This document shows positions 31,910 to 38,208 of a stretch of 38,208 nt of DNA, in pieces. Each line of letters opens with the position of its first letter. Within the stretch, counting starts at the first letter, position 1. Under the pieces are notes generated by a model. That model did not search any database, was not told where the DNA came from, and worked only from the letters and a program-made list of their open reading frames with translations. The translations under genes and the position numbers were made by a program. Source of the stretch: Anaerolineae bacterium (GTDB taxonomy: Bacteria > Chloroflexota > Anaerolineae > Anaerolineales > UBA11579); the NCBI GenBank assembly GCA_004297445.1, contig SCUK01000062.1:1-38208 (forward strand). The letters are read 5' to 3'.

Positions 31910-32752
31910 TCAGGCGGCGAGGAGACGTTGGATGTGGGGGAGTTCGGCGCGGGCGGCGGCTTCGCCACGCGCGATGATGTCCGGCAGTTTGTCGGTATCG
32001 AACATGCCGAGCGGCTCCTCAAAGTCCGGGAGAATGGGGAAGATTTCAGCATGGTGGGCGAGGTTGTAGAAGGCGTAGGTGGCCCTGAGGATGTTGTTCA
32101 TGTAGATGTTGTTCAACTGCTGCTGGACGGCGGTCATGCTGCGCATGCGGCCGCGATTGGACAGCATGAAGCCCATGGCGATGATGACGTCTGCGCCTTC
32201 CTGGATAGCGACATCGACAGGAAGGGGGTCAACGGCGGCACCGTCCACGAGCAGCGCACCGTCCACTTCCCACGGGGGCATGATGATGGGAATGGCGAGG
32301 CTGGCGCGCACGGCGGGAAAGAGGCTGCCTTTGTTGAGGACGACGCGTTCTCCGGTCATCAGGTCAGTGGCGACGAGCAGCAAGGGGCGCTTGAGGTTTT
32401 CAAAGAAAATCTGGCCGAATGTCTCTTCCAGTCGGGTGTTCATAACGGAATCATCCACCAGGCCGCTGCGTTCGTTGAAGCGCAAAGAACCATCCTGGGT
32501 GGCTTTCAGATTGCTGGTGTAATCCTTCATCACTTCGGTGGTCCAGAGGAAGATGGTGCGTTCCTGCATTTCCTCGGCAGATTTACCCGCAGCGATGAGG
32601 CCGGCATACATGCTGCCGCCGGAACAACCGACCACCAGGTCTATCGGGATGTCCGCCTCTTCCAGAACTTTGACCAGACCGATGGCAGCGGCACACTTGA
32701 TGCCGCCCGAACCGATGACGATGGAGACTTTCTTCCGTGTGTCTGCGCTCAT
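31910..32752 (-). CDS. Patatin-like phospholipase/acyl hydrolase (copy A)
   Basis: Predicted lipid acyl hydrolase with a Ser-Asp dyad. The 280 residues begin with a glycine-rich oxyanion loop (VIGSGGIKCAAAIG) in place of the usual GGGxRG. The nucleophile elbow is VVGCSGGSMYAGLIA (GxSxG), and the aspartate lies in LLVDGAAVDPLPVD. No signal peptide is seen, so it acts in the cytoplasm or on the inner membrane face, like RssA-type proteins. It is a tandem paralogue of the gene just upstream (18 nt apart) and the last gene of the phosphatase-STAS-patatin run. Confidence 0.9.
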   Translation of the reverse strand: MSADTRKKVSIVIGSGGIKCAAAIGLVKVLEEADIPIDLVVGCSGGSMYAGLIAAGKSAEEMQERTIFLWTTEVMKDYTSNLKATQDGSLRFNERSGLVDDSVMNTRLEETFGQIFFENLKRPLLLVATDLMTGERVVLNKGSLFPAVRASLAIPIIMPPWEVDGALLVDGAAVDPLPVDVAIQEGADVIIAMGFMLSNRGRMRSMTAVQQQLNNIYMNNILRATYAFYNLAHHAEIFPILPDFEEPLGMFDTDKLPDIIARGEAAARAELPHIQRLLAA

Positions 32753-32770
32753 GGGGTCCTTTGGGTTGTC

Positions 32771-33613
32771 CTAGTTTGACAGGAGTTGTTGGAGGTAGGG
32801 AAGTTGTTTTCCCATTTCGCGTTCACCCACCTGAATGACGTAAGGAATCTTGTCGGTGTCAAACAGGCGGACGCGCTGTTCAAACTCGGGGACCATGAGC
32901 AGGACTTCGGAATGGTGGGCCAGACTGGTAAAGGCGTAGTTGGATTTGAGCAGGTTGTTGGAAACGACACTGGTGAACTGGAATGTGTAGCGCATCAGTG
33001 AAGAGAGATGCGATTGGGTATCGGCCTGGAAGCCGATGGCGATAATGATGTCTGCGCCTTCGCGGATGGCGACGCTGACCGGCAGGGGGTCGGATAAATA
33101 GCCATCGACCAGCGTGCGACCCTCGTGCTGCACGGCGGGGAAAATGAGGGGAATGGCGAGACTGGCGCGAATGGCGGGCAGGAGGTCGCCCCGCGACAGG
33201 GTGACGAGTTCACCGGTCATGAAGTCGGTAGCGGTGATATAAAGCGGAATGCTGGCATCTTCGAAGCGCTTGCCGCCATAGACAGCCTGCAACTGACGGT
33301 TGATGGCTTTATCGTCGCGCAAAGAGAAAGACGAATCGAATTTCGCCAGTTTTGGGAAGAGAGCCTGCCAGAGGGCGCGGCGGTTGGCGCGCGCCGTGAG
33401 CGCGCGCGTCCACAGGCGAGCGGACATGGCGGCGATTTCTTCGGTGGGGACATTGAGGGCCATCAGGGCGGCATAAAGACTGCCGCCGGAGCAGCCGACA
33501 AGCATGTTGATAGGGATGCCGGCGCGGTCGAGGGCTTGTTTCAGCCCCAACGCAGCGGCACACTTGACGCTGCCGGAGCCGATGACCAGTGCGACTTTTT
33601 TCTGACTTGGCAT
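32771..33613 (-). CDS. Patatin-like phospholipase/acyl hydrolase (copy B)
   Basis: Paralogue of the next gene, with the same length (280 residues) and motif order: VIGSGSVKCAAALG, MLVGCSGGSLYAALMA with the GxSxG serine, and TLVDGYLSDPLPVSVA with the aspartate (DGY here instead of the more usual DGG or DGA). The two copies align end to end but differ at roughly half of positions by eye, so the duplication is old and both have been kept. It starts 6 nt after the STAS gene, pointing to co-expression with the partner-switching proteins. Confidence 0.9.
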   Translation of the reverse strand: MPSQKKVALVIGSGSVKCAAALGLKQALDRAGIPINMLVGCSGGSLYAALMALNVPTEEIAAMSARLWTRALTARANRRALWQALFPKLAKFDSSFSLRDDKAINRQLQAVYGGKRFEDASIPLYITATDFMTGELVTLSRGDLLPAIRASLAIPLIFPAVQHEGRTLVDGYLSDPLPVSVAIREGADIIIAIGFQADTQSHLSSLMRYTFQFTSVVSNNLLKSNYAFTSLAHHSEVLLMVPEFEQRVRLFDTDKIPYVIQVGEREMGKQLPYLQQLLSN

Positions 33614-33619
33614 GCGCGC

Positions 33620-33958
33620 TTAGCCGTTGTAGGAAGCGATGGCAGCGGCGCGGTCGGGAAAATGCTTGAGGATGCTGGTGAAACCGCTCAGGTCAAGGAC
33701 TTTCTTGACATCCGGCTGGATGTTGGCGAGACGCAGGTCGCCGCCCTTGCTGCGGGTTTCCTTGACGGCGCCAAGCAATACGCGCAGGCCGGCGCTGGAA
33801 GTGTAGTCGACTCCGGCGAGGTCGGCGACCAGTCGCGTGTGGCCGTCCTGGATTTGCAGATTGATGAAATTGGCAAGTTCAGGCGCGGTGAGGGCATCGA
33901 TGCTGCCGCTGGCGATGACAATGGCAACCGTGCCGTCCATTTCGAGTTTCATTTCCAT
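33620..33958 (-). CDS. STAS-domain anti-sigma factor antagonist (RsbV/SpoIIAA-like)
   Basis: Switch protein of a partner-switching pathway: unphosphorylated it binds the kinase/anti-sigma factor, and phosphorylated it lets go. ATG 33958 is chosen for GAGGAG 7 nt upstream; the frame runs 15 codons further back into the neighbour's end. The 112 residues contain SGSIDALTAPELANFINLQI and the phosphorylation loop GVDYTSSAGLRVLLGAVKE, where Ser55 (or Ser54) is the expected phospho-site. It lies 13 nt after the receptor gene whose phosphatase and kinase domains are its obvious partners. Confidence 0.92.
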   Translation of the reverse strand: MEMKLEMDGTVAIVIASGSIDALTAPELANFINLQIQDGHTRLVADLAGVDYTSSAGLRVLLGAVKETRSKGGDLRLANIQPDVKKVLDLSGFTSILKHFPDRAAAIASYNG

Positions 33959-33971
33959 GATTATTCTCCTC

Positions 33972-36900
33972 TTACTGTGCCTCAATATGGGTTCGTTTCT
34001 CAAGAATCAGGCGGTTGCCTTCCTGAGGATGTGACTCATAGCTGATTTTATCCATTAATTCTTCAATGAAGAACAATCCAAGCCCGCCGATGGGGCGTTC
34101 TTCCCAGCCAACTTTGATGTCCGGTTTGCTGGCTTCATCCGGAGAAAAGGTCTGGCCCCAATCCATAATCGTGAGGCGGGCGGTGCCGGGCTGGCGTTCA
34201 AAGCGCAGACGAACCGGCCCGCGTTCGGTATTGGCATAGCCATGTTCAATGACGTTCGCGCAGGCTTCATCCACGGCAAGTTTGAAAGCGAAACACACCT
34301 CATCCGGAAGATGCATGCTGTTGGCGGCCTGTTCGACGAAGCCGCGCAATGCAGGCAGGTTCTCCAGCAAGGCGGGGCGCTCGAATTCATGACGCTCAGG
34401 TTCGCCCTCAGGCTGGCGGCGTAGCGAAATCATGGTGATGTCATCGTACTGGCTGCCTTCTTCAATGTGGGCCAGCAGACGGTATTCGAGGTCGGTCATC
34501 AGGCTGAAAGCTGAAGGCCACACCTGGCGCGCAACAGCAAGGACGCGTTCCTCTGTGAAGAACTCACCGGACAGGTTGCGGGCATCGGTGACGCCGTCCG
34601 TAAACGCCAGGAGGACATCTCCGGGTTCAAGACTGACCTGCTGGACTTCGAAGGGCAGGTCGGGCATCAGCCCGACGGCGGGGCCGGTGGGGTTGAGGCG
34701 TTGTTTGAGTTGTCCGGAATCGTTCAGGACGAGGGGGGATTCGTGCCCGGCGTTCACGTAATTAATGACATTGGCATCCGGATCCAGCAGGCTCACAAAC
34801 ATGGTGGCGAACATATTGGATCGGCCGTGGGTATTGGCGATGTAATTGTTGGTGGTCGTCACGATTTTCAGGAGGCGAGCGGCGGGGTCGTTTACGCCGG
34901 AATAATATTCAGCAAAGGCGCGCACCAGGCTGCGGAATAACACCATGAAGAGCGCCGCGCCAACCCCCTTATCGCAGACGTCGGCGATAAGGATCGCGAT
35001 GTGCTTTGAGTCGGGTAATTGGAACGAGTCGTAGAAGTCACCCGCGACCTGGCGAGCGGCGCGGAAACGAGCGGCAATCTCCCAACCGGGGGCTGTGGGC
35101 AATTTCTCCGGGAAGAAGCCGCTCTGGATATTGCGACCAATCTCGAGGTCACGTTCGACCTGCCCCAGCGCCTTTTCCGTCGTGCCGAAGGTGCGGGCAT
35201 TTTCAATTGCGCTGGCAATCTGGCTGGCGATGGTGGCGGCCAACGAGATCTCGGTTTCGGAGAACTCCTGATCCGGCCGGCGCGCGGGCATGCCGATAGT
35301 GCCGATGACCTGGCCGCGGGAGAGCAGGGGGACGATGAGGATGCCGGTGGTGCCGCGCTGCTTCATGAGGTCATGAATGGCTTCAGTTTCCAGGTCGGCC
35401 TGGGCGTTGTGAACGACGACGGGTTTGCGAGTCCTGAAGACTTGTTCGGTTGCGGAGTTGCCTTCCAGCGGTAGTTCAATGCCAGTTGCATCCGGTTCAT
35501 TGGAGTCAAGGGTAGAAAAGGCGGCGATGCGAATGGCCTTGCGGTTTTCAGTGAGCAGGCCGATGCCGGCGTTGCGGACATCAAAAATCTTGACCAGTTC
35601 GTTGCAGACGGTTTGAAGCATCTGGCTGAGGTCGAGGGTACTGGCGACCGCGTCGGCAACGGCATTGACAGTGGCAAGTTCGCCGGCGCGGGCCTCGGCG
35701 GCCTCGCGGGCGCGTTGAATTTCCTGCTCCGCTTTGATGCGTTCCGTCATATCGCGAATCATGCCGCGTGCGCCGGTGACACGGTCAAAAAAGATGATGG
35801 GGGAAGCAGAGAGTTCACCGAAGCCAATGCTGCCGTCTTTGTGGCGATAGTTGTACTGAAAAGGTCTGATTGGCTGGCTGGTGGCATACATGTCCCGGAA
35901 ATTTTCCATCACTTTGCGGATGGAGTCCGGGGCGGTGAAGCGGCGGAAGGTCTGACCGATGACCTGCTTGCGCTCATATCCGATTGCGGTAAGGAAGGCC
36001 CGGTTGGCATACGTCAGGCGCCCTTCTATATCCGCCTCAAAGAAGGGGTCTTCCAGGTTGTCAAGGATATGGAAATAGGATTGCTGGGTTTGCTGGAGGT
36101 TGCTCTCGGCTTGGACGCGCCGCGAAATGTTGTTGAGTTGCAGGACGCGGCCTGCCGGTACGCCGTTGCTTTCGTAGACCGGGTAGACGCGCAGACCGAG
36201 GTAGGACTGGCGACCGTCTATCTTGATCGTGACATCGCGTTCCTCCACCGAGATATCGTGGCTGGCGCTGGTGAAGCCGGGGAGGATGGAATCAAGCAGG
36301 CTGGCGGGCTGGCCGACAAGTTCGCGCGGTTTACGGCCAATAAGCATTTCGGCGGCGGGGTTGATGTCCACTATGGTGTTCTGGCTGTCCAGAACGATCA
36401 CGCCATCATTCAAGCTGCGAATGACAGCGTCGTGGGCGGTGGTGATGACGTCCAGCATTTGATTGCCGAAAAGGCTCCAGGAAAAGCCCAGGCCGGTAAT
36501 GATAAAGGTGAAAGGGGTAAGGTCAAGCACGAGGACGTCGAGGATTCCTACATTCACCAAAATATTGACCACGAGAGGCGCGAGTACCCCAATTAACAGG
36601 CCCGGAGCCTGCCGACGATAGCGAGCGGGCTGGCGTACGATGGCGCGGAGGATGAGGGCGACGCCGGTCAGCGTTAGGGCATAGGAATAGAGGGTGTGGA
36701 TGGTGAACCAGAAACCCTGCGAGGTGATGATGGCGCGGAGGCCATAGGCCTGTACCGGTTGGATACTCTGCCACATCCAATGATGGCTTTCGTTGGTGAA
36801 GACAAGCGCCACCGTGATGACCGGAATGAGGCCAAGCAGCAAATGGACGCGGCGACCGTGCGGTTCCCAGGTCTCGGTGTAATAGGCGGCGAAAGCGAAC

Positions 36901-37142
36901 CAGTAGATTGGTACGGCGACGATGCCGATGTACTTGGCGGACAACCAGAATTGCTGGGCGGCCAGGTCTGTGGCGGACCACTGAAGCGCATCGCAAAACG
37001 CCCAAAAGGTCCCGGCAAAGAGCATCCAGGCCAGCGTGCGGCCGGCTTTCTGGTCGCGGCGGCTCCAGGCGTAGACTCCCAACACGAAGAGGATAACGGC
37101 GGCGGCGAGCAGGAATAGGGTGATGATATTGGTCTGAATCAT
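33972..37142 (-). CDS. 7TM-PAS-PAS-GAF receptor with RsbU-type PP2C phosphatase and RsbW-type kinase domains
   Basis: A 1056-residue membrane sensor. Residues 1-225 hold seven hydrophobic segments like the 7TM N-domain of some histidine kinases. PAS domains follow at ~235-345 (SLNDGVIVLDSQNTIVDINP) and ~355-470 (NLEDPFFEADIEGRLTYANR), and GAF at ~488-650. A PP2C/SpoIIE phosphatase spans ~685-908, with metal-site motifs GDFYD (701), IADVCDKG (719), FTDGVTDA (847) and YDDIT (899). A GHKL kinase domain spans ~915-1050, with N-box LAVDEACANVIEHGYA (955-970) and G-box GGLGLFFIEE (1019). Usually phosphatase (RsbU) and kinase (RsbW) are separate proteins with opposite effects on the STAS protein. 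No clear ribosome site is seen before the ATG. Confidence 0.93.
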   Translation of the reverse strand: MIQTNIITLFLLAAAVILFVLGVYAWSRRDQKAGRTLAWMLFAGTFWAFCDALQWSATDLAAQQFWLSAKYIGIVAVPIYWFAFAAYYTETWEPHGRRVHLLLGLIPVITVALVFTNESHHWMWQSIQPVQAYGLRAIITSQGFWFTIHTLYSYALTLTGVALILRAIVRQPARYRRQAPGLLIGVLAPLVVNILVNVGILDVLVLDLTPFTFIITGLGFSWSLFGNQMLDVITTAHDAVIRSLNDGVIVLDSQNTIVDINPAAEMLIGRKPRELVGQPASLLDSILPGFTSASHDISVEERDVTIKIDGRQSYLGLRVYPVYESNGVPAGRVLQLNNISRRVQAESNLQQTQQSYFHILDNLEDPFFEADIEGRLTYANRAFLTAIGYERKQVIGQTFRRFTAPDSIRKVMENFRDMYATSQPIRPFQYNYRHKDGSIGFGELSASPIIFFDRVTGARGMIRDMTERIKAEQEIQRAREAAEARAGELATVNAVADAVASTLDLSQMLQTVCNELVKIFDVRNAGIGLLTENRKAIRIAAFSTLDSNEPDATGIELPLEGNSATEQVFRTRKPVVVHNAQADLETEAIHDLMKQRGTTGILIVPLLSRGQVIGTIGMPARRPDQEFSETEISLAATIASQIASAIENARTFGTTEKALGQVERDLEIGRNIQSGFFPEKLPTAPGWEIAARFRAARQVAGDFYDSFQLPDSKHIAILIADVCDKGVGAALFMVLFRSLVRAFAEYYSGVNDPAARLLKIVTTTNNYIANTHGRSNMFATMFVSLLDPDANVINYVNAGHESPLVLNDSGQLKQRLNPTGPAVGLMPDLPFEVQQVSLEPGDVLLAFTDGVTDARNLSGEFFTEERVLAVARQVWPSAFSLMTDLEYRLLAHIEEGSQYDDITMISLRRQPEGEPERHEFERPALLENLPALRGFVEQAANSMHLPDEVCFAFKLAVDEACANVIEHGYANTERGPVRLRFERQPGTARLTIMDWGQTFSPDEASKPDIKVGWEERPIGGLGLFFIEELMDKISYESHPQEGNRLILEKRTHIEAQ

Positions 37143-37203
37143 GGGTGTTTGCAGAAATGGTACAACGCCGTAAAGCCCTGCAGGCGCGACCTAATTTAAG
37201 TCA

Positions 37204-37222
37204 GGCAGGATGCAGAACATCC

Positions 37223-37223
<1 letters not shown>
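37204..37223 (-). terminator. Weak hairpin at the end of the oligopeptide ATPase gene
   Basis: In the minus-strand mRNA, AGGATG-TTCTG-CATCCT forms a 6-bp stem starting at the last base of the stop codon. The U-run is poor, so termination here is doubtful. The region 37143-37222 also has to hold the promoter of the large receptor gene. Confidence 0.3.

Positions 37224-38208
<985 letters not shown>

Overview
The window looks like a chromosomal segment of a Chloroflexota bacterium, most likely Anaerolineae. This is an inference from gene content and style, not from a marker tree. The supporting traits are high-GC genes, an rpsF-ssb-rpsR operon, a cyclase/ATPase/TPR regulator of a type common in that phylum, a fused E1 alpha-beta dehydrogenase, many short-leader promoters with near-consensus -10 boxes, and lipoproteins with clear lipoboxes. 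I see no rRNA, tRNA, CRISPR array, transposase, integrase or phage gene. Nearly the whole window is coding, no gene-free stretch reaches 300 bases, and most genes are on the minus strand.

Layout. (1) 1-1200, minus: rpsF, ssb and rpsR (rpsR runs off the left edge). (2) 1360-10103, minus: a tightly packed run with overlaps of 1-4 nt at several junctions: tRNA editing hydrolase (AlaX), fused 2-oxoacid dehydrogenase E1, lipoprotein cytochrome c, a di-heme peroxidase fused to a beta-helix, a Gfo/Idh/MocA oxidoreductase fused to a GT2-like glycosyltransferase, and a GT4 glycosyltransferase. (3) 10317-16854: an orphan membrane protein, an SRAP/YedK abasic-site protein with its own promoter, a hydantoinase/oxoprolinase pair (HyuA, HyuB) and a 14-TM drug exporter. 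(4) 16862-21048, minus: a radical SAM/helix-hairpin-helix protein of a putative DNA-repair family, then a large cyclase-ATPase-TPR regulator. Just after the regulator lies an uncatalogued remnant of a second copy of the radical SAM protein's C-terminus. (5) 21151-25515, minus: a complete polar amino-acid ABC transporter (AapJQMP type), with a perfect 30-bp palindrome between the binding-protein gene and the permeases. (6) 25754-28083, plus: enoyl-CoA hydratase and 3-hydroxyacyl-CoA dehydrogenase, consecutive beta-oxidation-type steps. (7) 28124-30456: an intradiol dioxygenase-like lipoprotein and small membrane proteins. (8) 30533-37142: a signalling cluster. It holds an unknown protein and a stand-alone RsbW-like kinase on plus, and on minus a receptor carrying both RsbU-type phosphatase and RsbW-type kinase domains, a STAS antagonist and two patatin-like lipases. 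(9) 37223-38208: an oligopeptide ABC ATPase cut by the right edge.

The most unusual items are the peroxidase/beta-helix fusion in a coupled run with a sugar-oxidoreductase/glycosyltransferase fusion, the partner-switching receptor joined to STAS and twin patatins, the helix-hairpin-helix remnant at 16862-17055, and a set of promoters predicting leaderless mRNAs, one of which carries a LexA-box-like site in front of the radical SAM gene. All functional statements rest on motif reading. No database search or structure prediction was run.
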